A DNA stretch of 15,152 nucleotides from PVC group bacterium (GTDB lineage: Bacteria; Verrucomicrobiota; Kiritimatiellia; SS1-B-03-39; UBA6053): contig PXDP01000356.1 in NCBI GenBank assembly GCA_003565035.1, positions 1 through 15,152 of the forward strand. Reading direction: 5' to 3'. The notes under the pieces are model-generated. The model was given only the letters and a program-made list of their open reading frames with translations, was not told where the DNA came from and searched no databases. The translations under genes and the position numbers were made by a program. This document shows positions 6,646 to 14,522 of the stretch, piece after piece. The stretch's first letter is position 1. Each line of letters begins with the position of its first letter.

Positions 6646-7014
6646 GACGCGGCCGGCGCCGAACTGGCCACCATCTGGAAACCGCGGGGGAAAACGGCGG
6701 GACACCAGCGGGCCAACGCGCTCGCCTTTCACTGGCAATCGCCGCGGCGCGACTGGATTCCCGGCTCCGGCAAATGGGCCGTGCTTTCACGCCGCCTGTT
6801 TCATGCCGGCGGGTACACCCTCGATGTCGCCGGGGTGAGGGCCGAAGCGCCCGCGGTCATCGATCACGTGCTCCATGTGCGGGGCGGCCTGAAGACCTCG
6901 AACCTCGCGCTGGAACCCTCCGACGCAGCGCTCGGCGAAGATCACGGCTACTCCTTTCACACACCCTCGGCGAATGAAATCCGCGTCATCGCTCTCTCCC
7001 GTCAAAATGGAGAA
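6646..7014 (+). pseudogene. Internal remnant of a heparinase II/III-like gene
   Basis: In the plus frame starting near 6646 the sequence reads AELATIWKPRGK, ALAFHWQSPRRDWIPGSGKW, AVLSRRLFHAGGYTLDV and APAVIDHVLHVRGG, ending with SANEIRVIALSRQNG. The phrase around DHVLHVRG resembles the beta-sandwich domain of heparinase II/III and related lyases, where a VDxFxVxG segment is common. There is no start codon or ribosome site, and no proper C-terminus: the frame runs on out of phase into the next gene. It is therefore a fragment. It abuts the oppositely oriented remnant at a GC-rich palindromic junction (about 6640-6660). The 3' limit is approximate. Confidence 0.5.
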
Positions 7015-7100
7015 TCTTCCCGAAAACCCGCGCTTGTCACGGAGGGATTTTCAGGTTATGACAACTTTCTTTTATCCTTGAGTCAAAGGGACCCGTTCCG

Positions 7101-8288
7101 ATGTTTCCAGAGTGCTGTGAGTCGTTTCCATTGGCGGTCCGCCGGCTTTCCCCGACGGACGCTCACTATTTTTTCGGTTACTATGATCTTCCCGCGTGGA
7201 GTCCGGACGGTCGGCGGCATCTTGCCCACCGGGTGGCGTTCATGGACCGCCTCCCCCGGAAGGAGGACCGGGCGGAACTCGGCGTGCTGGATGCGGAAAC
7301 CGGCGGTTCCTTCCAGCCGCTGGCCGACACCACGGCCTGGAATTTTCAGCAGGGGGCCATGCTGCAGTGGCTGCCGGGTGCGCCGGAACGGGTGCTTTTC
7401 AACCAGTGGCTGGGAGACCGGGTGGGGGCGGTGGTGTTGGAAACCGCTTTGGGCCGGCGGCGGGAATTCGGTCTGCCCGCCGCCAATGTGTCTGCGGACG
7501 GACGCGCGGCCCTGAGCCTTCATTTCGGCCGGATGCTGGATTTCCGGGCCGGATACGGCTACGCGGGGCTGGCGGATCCCCGCGCGGACCGGGCGCAGCC
7601 GGAGGATGACGGCATCCACCGCCTGGATTTGCAGACCGGGCAATCACGCCTGCTGGTATCGCTGTCGGAGCTGGGTCGAATCGCCGGCTTCGCGCAGGAC
7701 CGGAAACTGCTGGTGAACCACGTGAATTTCAACCCGGAGGGCTCCCGTTTTGTGTTTCTGCTCCGGGATTTTCCCGGGGCGGCCCGCACCTGGTCCACCT
7801 CGGCGGTCACCCTGGACGCGGCGGGGGAAAACCCCCTCATTCTTGTCGACCGGGCGGTGGCGTCGCACTACCACTGGCGCAACGGGCATACCCTGGCCAT
7901 GGTGGCCGCCGCCCGCGGAGAACCCCTCACCCTGCGCCTCTACAACACCCGCACCGGCGACGCCGCCGCCCCCTCCCTTTCGTTTTTTGTGGATGACGGG
8001 CATTGCTCTTTTTCGCCGGACGGGAAATGGCTGCTGTATGACACCTATCCCCGGGACGGCATGCGCTATCTCTCCCTCTGGAACCTGCAGGAAAAACGGG
8101 GCTGGTGTCTTGGCGGCTTCCGCACCGCGCCCATGCGCACTCCTCTGGATATCGATATCCGCTGTGATTTGCACCCGCGCTGGAGCCCGGACGGTCGCTC
8201 AATCTCCTTCGACTCCGTTCACGAGGGCATGCGCGGCGTCTACCGCATGGATCTGGACCCTTTCTTCAGGGATCGGGAACCCGCCTGA
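7101..8288 (+). CDS. PD40 beta-propeller protein, oligogalacturonate-lyase-like
   Basis: The 395-residue product has repeated propeller blades of the WD40-like/PD40 type: GYYDLPAWSPDGRR (about 27-40), HVNFNPEGSRFVFLLRD, DDGHCSFSPDGKWLLYDTYP and DLHPRWSPDGRSISFDSVHE near the C-terminus. The sequence DGHCSFSPDG and the His-rich DLHPRW resemble cytoplasmic oligogalacturonate lyases (PL22), whose propeller holds a metal through histidines. The match is remote and a purely binding role is also possible. No signal peptide is seen, so the protein is probably cytoplasmic. The start at 7101 follows AAAGGGA (7085-7091) by nine bases. Its stop lies 9 bases from the stop of the convergent operon. The 86 bases upstream of its start separate it from the lyase-like remnant. 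Confidence 0.7.
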   Translation: MFPECCESFPLAVRRLSPTDAHYFFGYYDLPAWSPDGRRHLAHRVAFMDRLPRKEDRAELGVLDAETGGSFQPLADTTAWNFQQGAMLQWLPGAPERVLFNQWLGDRVGAVVLETALGRRREFGLPAANVSADGRAALSLHFGRMLDFRAGYGYAGLADPRADRAQPEDDGIHRLDLQTGQSRLLVSLSELGRIAGFAQDRKLLVNHVNFNPEGSRFVFLLRDFPGAARTWSTSAVTLDAAGENPLILVDRAVASHYHWRNGHTLAMVAAARGEPLTLRLYNTRTGDAAAPSLSFFVDDGHCSFSPDGKWLLYDTYPRDGMRYLSLWNLQEKRGWCLGGFRTAPMRTPLDIDIRCDLHPRWSPDGRSISFDSVHEGMRGVYRMDLDPFFRDREPA

Positions 8289-8297
8289 CAATCTGGG

Positions 8298-10439
8298 TCA
8301 CTTGTACATCAAAAACACGCCATCCAGGGGCGGAACGGGGAGATCGAAATCGAGGGATCCAGATCCGCGGCGCGGCGCAACGGGCTGCCAGTGACCTGCG
8401 GGGTCGAGAACCCGCCATGCGCCCGGAAAGGTTTCCCGGGGGCTGTGATGGAGCGTGAAGGCCCCGAGGGGATCCAGCAGGCTGTTCAGGACGGCGATGA
8501 GGGTCCCGCCTCCCGGCAGGGGCTGGCGGTAGGTCCGGCTGCCGTCGGGTCCGAAGAGCAGCGGCGCGCCGGGGGCGTTCGCGAGAAGAATATGACGGAG
8601 AAAAATGCGGCGGAAGCGGGTGAAAAAACTCATGAAAAACGCGCCGCCCCCATCCAGGGGATACGTCAGTGCCACGACCCGGCCGCCCTGCCGGGTCGGA
8701 CACCGGAGCGCTCCCGGCCAGAGCGGGGTTCCATCGCCCCGGTGCAGGCGGCTGAGGACCTCGCATTCGGGATCATGATCGATTTCCAGGACGCGGGCGG
8801 CCACGCGCTGGGCGCAAACCCGCGGGCGGGCAATGCCGTAGTCGGAGGGGTCGCCGGCCAGCAGGGTCTCGTAACTGTAAGCCCTCTCCTGCTGCCGCCG
8901 CCAGCGGGTGCCGCGGACATGAAGATCCCCGGCGAACCCGCGCCCGCACAGCACCTCCAGCGCCACGGCATCGAGCAGCACGCAGCCGCCGAGCACATTG
9001 CGGATTTCGGCATCGCTCAGGGCGCGGAGGGTTTGGCCGTTGACCAGCAGCGGACCGGCGGCGGGGTCGGGCGTTTCCGAGAATCCGTGGGCAATTCCGA
9101 GAATGGCGCAGACTTCCCCCCAGAGTGTGGAGGGATGCAACAGGCTCTGCATGCTGCCGTCGGCAGCGCCGCCGCCGGAGGGATTCATCTGCATTTGCAG
9201 CGAAAGCGCGGCGGGATCGGGACGGGACACCGGGGTGCCGGGCGCGGGAGCGGGCAGTTCGAGATGGGAGGCCACCCGGGTGGAGAACAGGACCCGGGCC
9301 CCTTCGGCGCGGCGGTCGTCCACGCTGAGTGCCGCCAGGGCGGACAGGCGGGGTTTTACCGCCGCCAGTTGGCGGGGTAGCGCCGGATCCAGCGCCAGAC
9401 CGCAGCCCATGTTGTCGTAGTGGTTGAGAGTGATGCCGGGGGAGCCGAAGGCCGCCGCCTCCAGCATTTGCCACACTGTGTGCGCCGCACTTTTGGAATA
9501 CACCCCGCAGCGCGGCGAATTTTCCAGCTCGGGATACACCCCGATCGGCCCCTGAAGACAGGCGATCGTCTGACGGGTCACGGCGGCGGTGACGCGGAGG
9601 GCCCGGGTTTCGGTGTAGGGCTCCATGTGGGGACGGATCAGAAACTCGGGGTCCTCTCCGACGGCCGCCTGCAAGAGTGCCCAGTTGCGGCCCTCGATGG
9701 AATGCTGATCAGGCCGTGAACTCATGAGCCCCAGTCGGGTGCCGGGGTTGGCGGCCTGCACCGCCTTGCGGAGGGCATGCATGGGTTCAAGAAGGCTGTC
9801 CCGGGACAGGGACAGCCAGATCCGACGCCAGGGATGCGGCGGCCCCGGGCGGAGCAGCGCCTCCAGCAGGGTCTCCAGGGTGACGGGTTCGCCGACGGTT
9901 TCAGAAAACCGGCGCAGATGCTCGTCGCAAAAGCATCCGCCCCAGGCCAGTTCCGGTCCATGGTTGTGCAGGCGCCAGTCATCCTCGACCCAAATCGCGA
10001 CCGGACGGAGTTCGCGGGCGAGGCGGCTGAACGATTCGGTTAGATCTTTCTGCCACTCCAGACAGAGGGGACAGGCGGCCAGCGGGGCATCGCCCCCGGT
10101 TTCCCCGCGCATGGCGCGGTAGGTCTGACCCGGACGGCGGCGGCGGCCGCGGGGCACCTGCAGGAGCGTGGTCCAGGGGTTGAGGCTTAATGCTATCCCT
10201 TCCCGGGCAAGCCGGTCGGCAATCCTGCGGCCATGATCGATCCACAGGTCCCACTCCGCGCGCACCGGCATGCCGGTGTTGAGTTCCTCGGCCTGGAACA
10301 GGAGCATCACCTCCTCCACCCGGCCTTCGCGGCACAGGCCCACCAGCTCCTCGAGTCTCGCCTCAGGCTCCCAGCCGCAATCGATCTGGTAGCGGAGAAT
10401 GCACCGGAAGGCGGCGGGCGGGGCGTCAGCGGCGGACAC
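8298..10439 (-). CDS. TIM-barrel protein, putative GH42/clan GH-A-like glycosidase
   Basis: The 713-residue product (from GTG) has a TIM-barrel look: FRCILRYQIDCGW at the start, strand motifs ending in IWVEDDW (near 149-155) and a later YPELENSP (near 302-309). The acidic residues at these two strand ends are candidate acid/base and nucleophile. CPLC (about 123-126) and CFCDEH (about 169-174) recall the Cys cluster that binds zinc in GH42 beta-galactosidases. The C-terminus is a beta domain ending in PPLDGVFLMYK. No signal peptide is seen, so it likely cleaves imported oligosaccharides in the cytoplasm. The open frame extends to 10616, but that part overlaps the kinase gene and reads as nonsense. 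GTG at 10439 (14-base overlap) or ATG at 10478 are the plausible starts. It is last in the amino-sugar operon. Confidence 0.65.
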   Translation of the reverse strand: MSAADAPPAAFRCILRYQIDCGWEPEARLEELVGLCREGRVEEVMLLFQAEELNTGMPVRAEWDLWIDHGRRIADRLAREGIALSLNPWTTLLQVPRGRRRRPGQTYRAMRGETGGDAPLAACPLCLEWQKDLTESFSRLARELRPVAIWVEDDWRLHNHGPELAWGGCFCDEHLRRFSETVGEPVTLETLLEALLRPGPPHPWRRIWLSLSRDSLLEPMHALRKAVQAANPGTRLGLMSSRPDQHSIEGRNWALLQAAVGEDPEFLIRPHMEPYTETRALRVTAAVTRQTIACLQGPIGVYPELENSPRCGVYSKSAAHTVWQMLEAAAFGSPGITLNHYDNMGCGLALDPALPRQLAAVKPRLSALAALSVDDRRAEGARVLFSTRVASHLELPAPAPGTPVSRPDPAALSLQMQMNPSGGGAADGSMQSLLHPSTLWGEVCAILGIAHGFSETPDPAAGPLLVNGQTLRALSDAEIRNVLGGCVLLDAVALEVLCGRGFAGDLHVRGTRWRRQQERAYSYETLLAGDPSDYGIARPRVCAQRVAARVLEIDHDPECEVLSRLHRGDGTPLWPGALRCPTRQGGRVVALTYPLDGGGAFFMSFFTRFRRIFLRHILLANAPGAPLLFGPDGSRTYRQPLPGGGTLIAVLNSLLDPLGAFTLHHSPRETFPGAWRVLDPAGHWQPVAPRRGSGSLDFDLPVPPLDGVFLMYK

Positions 10440-11499
10440 GGGCGTTTCCGTTCCAGATGCTCCAGACCTGCTCCTCATCGGCGGGCTGACCGTAGTCGGT
10501 GAGCAGCGTCGCGGCCAGGGCACCGCTGGCCCAGCCGAATTGAATCCATTTTTCCGGATCCCAGCCCCGCAGAATACCGTACAGCATACCGCCCACAAAT
10601 CCGTCCCCGCCGCCAATGCGGTCGAGCACGCGGATTACCCGGGGCTCCACCACGTGCCACTGATCCCCGACAGCCATGATGCCGCCCCAGAGATGGGTGT
10701 CGACACTGAGGACCTCCCGGAGGGTGTTGGCGAACACCCGCGTTTTGGGATACCGCTGCTGCGCGTTGCGGATCATGCCTTTGAAGCTGTCAATCTTTCC
10801 GGCGAGCCCCTCGCCGCCGGCTTCCGGCCCTTCCACGCCCAGACAGAGCTGAAAATCCTCTTCATTGCCGATGAGAATATCGGTGTTAGCCGCGATCTCA
10901 TGGAAAATGGCGCCGAGTTCCTCCTCACGGCCTTTCCAGAAGGAGGCGCGGTGGTTGAGGTCGAAGGAGATGAGCGCGCCGTTTTGTTTGGCGGCCCGGG
11001 CGATTTCCAGGCAAAAGGCGCCGGTTTCGGGCGACAGTGCCGCGATCAGGCCGGATAAATGAACGATCTGAACCCCCTCGTCCGCGAAAATGCGGTTCAG
11101 ATCGAAGTCGGTGGCCGCCAGGGTGCGTCCGACTTCGCCCGCCCGGTCGTTTTGCACGCGCGGTCCGCGGGAGCCCGCTCCGTAGTCGGCCAGATTGAAC
11201 TGGTGACGGTAGCCCCAGGGATCGCCCTGCGGAATCGAAGGCCCCTCCACCTGGATGTGGCGCGAGGCGAGGTTGTCGCAGATGAGCCGGGAAACCGGAC
11301 TGCCCTCCACGAATTTGGTGAGCACTTTCACCGGCAGTCCCAGATAAGAGGAGACGCTGACCACGTTGGTTTCGGCGCTGGTGACCTGAAGCTGCAGCGT
11401 AGTGGCGGTATGGAAGGGCTGACCGTCGGGCGGGGTGAGGCGGATCCCCATACTGGTGGCGGTGAGCAGGGCGGTTTTGGCGTTGGGTCGGAGATTCAT
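10426..11499 (-). CDS. PfkB-family sugar kinase, KDG-kinase-like
   Basis: The 357-residue product has the PfkB ribokinase C-terminal signature VLDRIGGGDGFVGGMLYGIL (291-310), where D299 is the expected catalytic base. SFDLNHR (178-184) and GNEEDF (211-216) match the 2-keto-3-deoxygluconate kinase branch, as does the ending GNARVRR. The N-terminal GGxxxN signature is altered to QVTSAETNV. It should phosphorylate a ketose or keto-deoxy sugar with ATP, feeding the adjacent aldolase. The start at 11499 lies four bases after the stop of that aldolase-like gene; a visible Shine-Dalgarno is weak, so coupling is likely. The upstream in-frame ATG at 11580 lies inside the aldolase and was rejected. Substrate identity is inferred from the operon only. 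Confidence 0.88.
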   Translation of the reverse strand: MNLRPNAKTALLTATSMGIRLTPPDGQPFHTATTLQLQVTSAETNVVSVSSYLGLPVKVLTKFVEGSPVSRLICDNLASRHIQVEGPSIPQGDPWGYRHQFNLADYGAGSRGPRVQNDRAGEVGRTLAATDFDLNRIFADEGVQIVHLSGLIAALSPETGAFCLEIARAAKQNGALISFDLNHRASFWKGREEELGAIFHEIAANTDILIGNEEDFQLCLGVEGPEAGGEGLAGKIDSFKGMIRNAQQRYPKTRVFANTLREVLSVDTHLWGGIMAVGDQWHVVEPRVIRVLDRIGGGDGFVGGMLYGILRGWDPEKWIQFGWASGALAATLLTDYGQPADEEQVWSIWNGNARVRR

Positions 11500-11503
11500 A
11501 ATA

Positions 11504-12559
11504 TCAGGAATAGCTTTGGCGGGTTTCGGTGAGGTAGAGGTCGTCCTGAAGACTGCGCTGGGGACGGATGCCGGCGGCACTCAGTTCGGCGTGATAAGCC
11601 TTCACGGCCTCCACCGGCGCGATGTTTCCGTCGACAATTTCCCGCAAAAAGCGGATGAACGCCAGGGGATGCTCGGAGAGATTGATTTTACGGCCGAAGA
11701 GGGCGACCCTTGCCCCGTACTTCTGGGCGTCATGAATGAGCTGGAAAGCGTCCAGGGTGGTGCCGGCGCTGCCGCCGAGAATCCCGACGATGAGGCCCGG
11801 ATCGTAGGAGGCCAGCTCTTCGAGGGGGCCGGGTCCGTTGTAGGGAATCTTCAGGAAGAGCGGCCGTCCCACTTTGGTCACACCGGCCAGACAGCGGATG
11901 ATATGGTCGTTGAGGAAACCGCCCACCTGCTCCGGACTGAATCCGGGATCGACATTGGGATTGAACACCTCGAGAAAATACCGGAAGCGCTTCCGTTCCG
12001 CTTCCAGACGGAACTCGTGAAAGGCCTCCAGCGCGGCGTAATCCCAGTCAATGTCGTTGGTGAAGGTGATCGAATACAGTCCCAAATCCGCCCCGGTGAA
12101 GGGGGTGAGGTGCTGGTTGACCTGTTTGCCGTATTTGATGTGGTCAATGCCGGCGCTGCGGAAATGGCGGGAGGGATGGGCCGGATACTTGCCCTGCCGC
12201 ACCGCCCACACATCCGTGGTGTCGTTGGCGCGGGCGGCCGGGGTGATGGCGGAGCGCTCGAAACGGCGCTCCTCCATGGCCAGCTTCTCCAGATTGGAGG
12301 CGGAGAGCAGCATGATGTCCACCAGGCCCTGGTCGATCACCTCCCGGATTTGACGCCGGTAGTCCTCCAGGGTTTTCCAGCAGCCCTGGGAGCGGTCATA
12401 GCCGTGGGGACAGGCGTCGGACCGGTTGGGTCCGGGGGCCTGGACCCCGAAGGCCATGTCGGCGTCTTTGGCGTCCGCGAGGATGAAATCCCGGGCTCCG
12501 GAGGGATTCGCATGAATGCGGGCGAGTTTCTGATCCAGTGATTTTTTCGTTTGTATCAT
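11504..12559 (-). CDS. Class I aldolase-like TIM-barrel protein
   Basis: The 351-residue product resembles the DeoC/LacD/FbaB aldolase group. It has a Schiff-base lysine candidate in RPLFLKIPYNGP (K237), an LEVFNP strand (E197) and a phosphate-binding GILGGSAGTT loop (259-268), all in the usual order of these (beta/alpha)8 enzymes. The N-terminal half is less typical (AFGVQAPGPNRSDACPHGYD) and has many charged and His/Cys residues. It probably cleaves a phosphorylated sugar into two smaller molecules, as the final step of the operon's pathway. The start at 12559 is in frame with MIQTKKSLDQ, 16 bases downstream of the NagB-like stop; longer in-frame versions run into that gene. A close family name could not be assigned. 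Confidence 0.7.
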   Translation of the reverse strand: MIQTKKSLDQKLARIHANPSGARDFILADAKDADMAFGVQAPGPNRSDACPHGYDRSQGCWKTLEDYRRQIREVIDQGLVDIMLLSASNLEKLAMEERRFERSAITPAARANDTTDVWAVRQGKYPAHPSRHFRSAGIDHIKYGKQVNQHLTPFTGADLGLYSITFTNDIDWDYAALEAFHEFRLEAERKRFRYFLEVFNPNVDPGFSPEQVGGFLNDHIIRCLAGVTKVGRPLFLKIPYNGPGPLEELASYDPGLIVGILGGSAGTTLDAFQLIHDAQKYGARVALFGRKINLSEHPLAFIRFLREIVDGNIAPVEAVKAYHAELSAAGIRPQRSLQDDLYLTETRQSYS

Positions 12560-12575
12560 GGGCGCGGTTCCCGAA

Positions 12576-13511
12576 TCAGTGCATTTCCACGGCCACGGTG
12601 CCGATCCCGGAGCGGAGATAGCTGAAGCGGACATTGGGATGGTCGGCCAGCAGCGACATCGGGACCGAGCTGTCGGCAATTTTCTTGGAAATCATCAGGG
12701 CGCTGAGACGGATCCCAAAGGGATTGTCATGGTGTCCGGGATGCCAGATCGACACGCAGTCGGATTTCCAGGTTTCGCGGGGCCCCACGGTGACCGCGTC
12801 GGTGGGCACCAGCGCGACATTGCCGCCGCCGCTGGTGCGGGCATTCTGCATAATCGTGACCGGGTGCAGTTTGACAATGCGGGTGCCGAGGTTGCGGAAG
12901 ACCTCCGGAGGGGGCGGTGCGTCCCGCCATTCGCCCTCGCGGGGAAGCGGGTCGTTGAAGGCCCAGTGCTTGATTTCGCCCTGACCTCCCTGCATGATCG
13001 CGCAGCGGACGCGGTCGAAACTGCCGCTGAACGCCTCCAGATCCCCGGTGGGAAAAAATTTGTTGGCGTCGGGAAGCGCAAGCTTCGGATCCATGCGGTC
13101 AAAACAAAGTTCGTTGTCGCAGCGGGCAAACGACAGCGGATGTTCCGGGGAAACCGGCACGCCGTTCTCCAGCCATTCATCCATCCCCCAGAAACAGGCG
13201 CCGAGGCGGCCGAGGTTGATTCCCAGGGCGTTGACCATGGCGGCCACAATGGGAAGCTGCTCGGTGGGTCCGATGGGACCGCAAATCCCCACGGGATTGT
13301 CTGGAGTGGACTGGGTCCAGGCCTCCAGATACTCCAGGGCCTGGGCGCTGTAGAATTCCTGGGGCGTGTCGAAAATACGGACCGAGAAACCGGGACGGGA
13401 AAGCTGAAGCAGATCGTCGGCGGTCAGCCGGGCGGCATCCTGCAGAATTTCGGGATCCAGCGTGGTGTAGTCCCACCAACCGGGGGCAAGTTTGCTGAGA
13501 GGTCTGGGCAT
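12576..13511 (-). CDS. NagB-like sugar-phosphate deaminase/isomerase with altered active site
   Basis: The 311-residue product aligns by eye with glucosamine-6-phosphate deaminase. CFWGMDEWLENG (106-117) with SPEHPLSF corresponds to the FNMDEYvgl and HPxSY segments, so the catalytic Asp of the MDE motif (D111) is kept. GGQGEIKHWAFNDP (175-188) corresponds to GIGVDGHIAFNEP. Here the His (H182) is present, the catalytic Asp of VDGH is Ile, and the Glu is Asp (D187). The C-terminal TVGPRETW block matches TVGVGTL. The protein may therefore deaminate or isomerise another amino-sugar derivative, or act by a different mechanism. Strong ribosome site AAAAGGA lies six bases before the ATG. It follows the deacetylase gene by 16 bases. 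Fused NagB/PIG-L-type proteins are known in Bacteroidetes, which supports the pairing. Confidence 0.82.
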   Translation of the reverse strand: MPRPLSKLAPGWWDYTTLDPEILQDAARLTADDLLQLSRPGFSVRIFDTPQEFYSAQALEYLEAWTQSTPDNPVGICGPIGPTEQLPIVAAMVNALGINLGRLGACFWGMDEWLENGVPVSPEHPLSFARCDNELCFDRMDPKLALPDANKFFPTGDLEAFSGSFDRVRCAIMQGGQGEIKHWAFNDPLPREGEWRDAPPPPEVFRNLGTRIVKLHPVTIMQNARTSGGGNVALVPTDAVTVGPRETWKSDCVSIWHPGHHDNPFGIRLSALMISKKIADSSVPMSLLADHPNVRFSYLRSGIGTVAVEMH

Positions 13512-13527
13512 GACAATTCCTTTTAGA

Positions 13528-14340
13528 TCAGGGGTTGGAGGTCGGGGGGACGGGTTGGCGGATGTGTCCGCCGAGAATCGTTTGCAGGGGACGGTAGCCG
13601 TCCGGCGCAAATCCAAGGGGGAGGTGCTGGGTGAACCCTTCGGCAAACTCCCCGGCGCCGGACTCCCCGCCCAGGACGCGGGCAAGCTCCGCCTGCGTTT
13701 CCAGGTAAGCGTCCATGCCCTGGGTCTGGTCCAGCCATTCTTTCTGACTGCGGTGACAGGCCAGCGCCCCGCGCTTGCGGTCCATGACGCTGTCGATCCC
13801 GACATAAAATCCGGGATACACGCGGGCTCCGTCCGCCGGACGGCGGAAGCCGTGCGGAAGCGCATGATACAGAGCCCGGTCGGCCGCGTAAGGCGGACGA
13901 TCCGGCCAAGTGCGGTAGTTGGGCATGCCGGCGGTGAACAGAGCGGTGACCGCCAGGCGGGCGGTGTTCATGTGATCCTCCATGTAATCCTCCAGCGCGT
14001 GCGTGAGAACCACGTTTGGACAAATGGCCCGAAACACCGAGGCCACCCTTTCCAGACTTTCCTGGTTATAAAAAATCTCCAAATCATTGAACAGCGGCGG
14101 ATGGGGAACGGCGTCCAGCGCGGCGGCCGCGTCCCGGGTTTCCCGCCAACGCAGCGCGGCGGTCTCCTCCCGCCCCAGCTCCATGCTCCCGCAGCAGCCG
14201 TTGGCAAGATTCAGATAATGGGTCTCGCACCCCGCCGCCCGCAGCAGCGCCAGCGTGCCCGCGCAAGTGAACTCCACATCATCCGGGTGCGCAAACACCG
14301 CCAACACCACGGGAGCATCCTTTATAACCTTGTCAGACAT
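13528..14340 (-). CDS. PIG-L (LmbE-like) N-acetylsugar deacetylase
   Basis: The 270-residue product has the PIG-L/LmbE zinc motif AHPDDVEFTCAG (17-28), in which H18 and D21 bind zinc and D20 acts as base. The third zinc ligand is probably H123 in EDYMEDHMNTARL. These enzymes remove acetyl groups from N-acetylglucosaminyl compounds (PIG-L, MshB). There is no signal peptide, so it acts in the cytoplasm. The start at 14340 has GGAG seven bases upstream; an in-frame ATG at 14454 would add 38 AT-rich residues with no ribosome site and was rejected. As first gene of the operon it should supply the free amino sugar to the NagB-like enzyme, replacing the usual NagA/AgaA-type deacetylase. Substrate is inferred. 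Confidence 0.9.
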   Translation of the reverse strand: MSDKVIKDAPVVLAVFAHPDDVEFTCAGTLALLRAAGCETHYLNLANGCCGSMELGREETAALRWRETRDAAAALDAVPHPPLFNDLEIFYNQESLERVASVFRAICPNVVLTHALEDYMEDHMNTARLAVTALFTAGMPNYRTWPDRPPYAADRALYHALPHGFRRPADGARVYPGFYVGIDSVMDRKRGALACHRSQKEWLDQTQGMDAYLETQAELARVLGGESGAGEFAEGFTQHLPLGFAPDGYRPLQTILGGHIRQPVPPTSNP

Positions 14341-14496
14341 CGTTAAACTCCAAAACAGGATCCGGAAATTGAAATCATGAATGAAGTTGTTATATCCAAT
14401 TTTTCTTACTGGCAATGAAAATTTACGACCATCGGCGTTTTTTTTTCTTGCCATAGTAAAGTTGTTATTACAAAAGACTGTCAGGATCTCCGACTG

Positions 14497-14512
14497 CCCC
14501 CCTCAAGGGGGG
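14497..14512. promoter_or_regulatory. C6-TCAA-G6 palindrome overlapping the transporter promoter
   Basis: Six C pair with six G around TCAA, immediately before the extended -10 box of the transporter gene, so it fills the spacer/-35 zone. On RNA it would form a 6-bp hairpin followed by TTGTT, like a small intrinsic terminator for any transcript coming from upstream. It could equally be a protein-binding site. No other copy is seen in the window. Confidence 0.55.
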
Positions 14513-14513
14513 T

Positions 14514-14522
14514 TGTTATAAT
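14514..14522 (+). promoter_or_regulatory. Extended -10 promoter of the transporter gene
   Basis: TGTTATAAT is a perfect extended -10 (TGnTATAAT), with TATAAT at 14517-14522. No good -35 exists at 17 bases upstream (CTGCCC), as expected for extended -10 promoters or activator-dependent ones. Transcription would start near 14529, leaving a leader of about 17 bases with AAAGGA at 14534-14539 and the ATG at 14546. Confidence 0.65.

Noticed and set aside
5927..6838. Plus-strand open frame of 303 codons
   Set aside because: It runs through the palindromic element and antisense to the minus-strand remnant; composition is Arg/Gly/Pro-rich and palindromic.
11435..12541. Plus-strand 368-codon open frame
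   Set aside because: It is the antisense shadow of the aldolase-like gene, whose motifs are on the minus strand.
13492..14346. Plus-strand 284-codon open frame
   Set aside because: It is antisense to the PIG-L deacetylase; the zinc motif is on the minus strand.
14341..14454. Longer N-terminus for the PIG-L protein (ATG at 14454)
   Set aside because: It adds 38 AT-rich residues without a ribosome site, whereas GGAG precedes the ATG at 14340.
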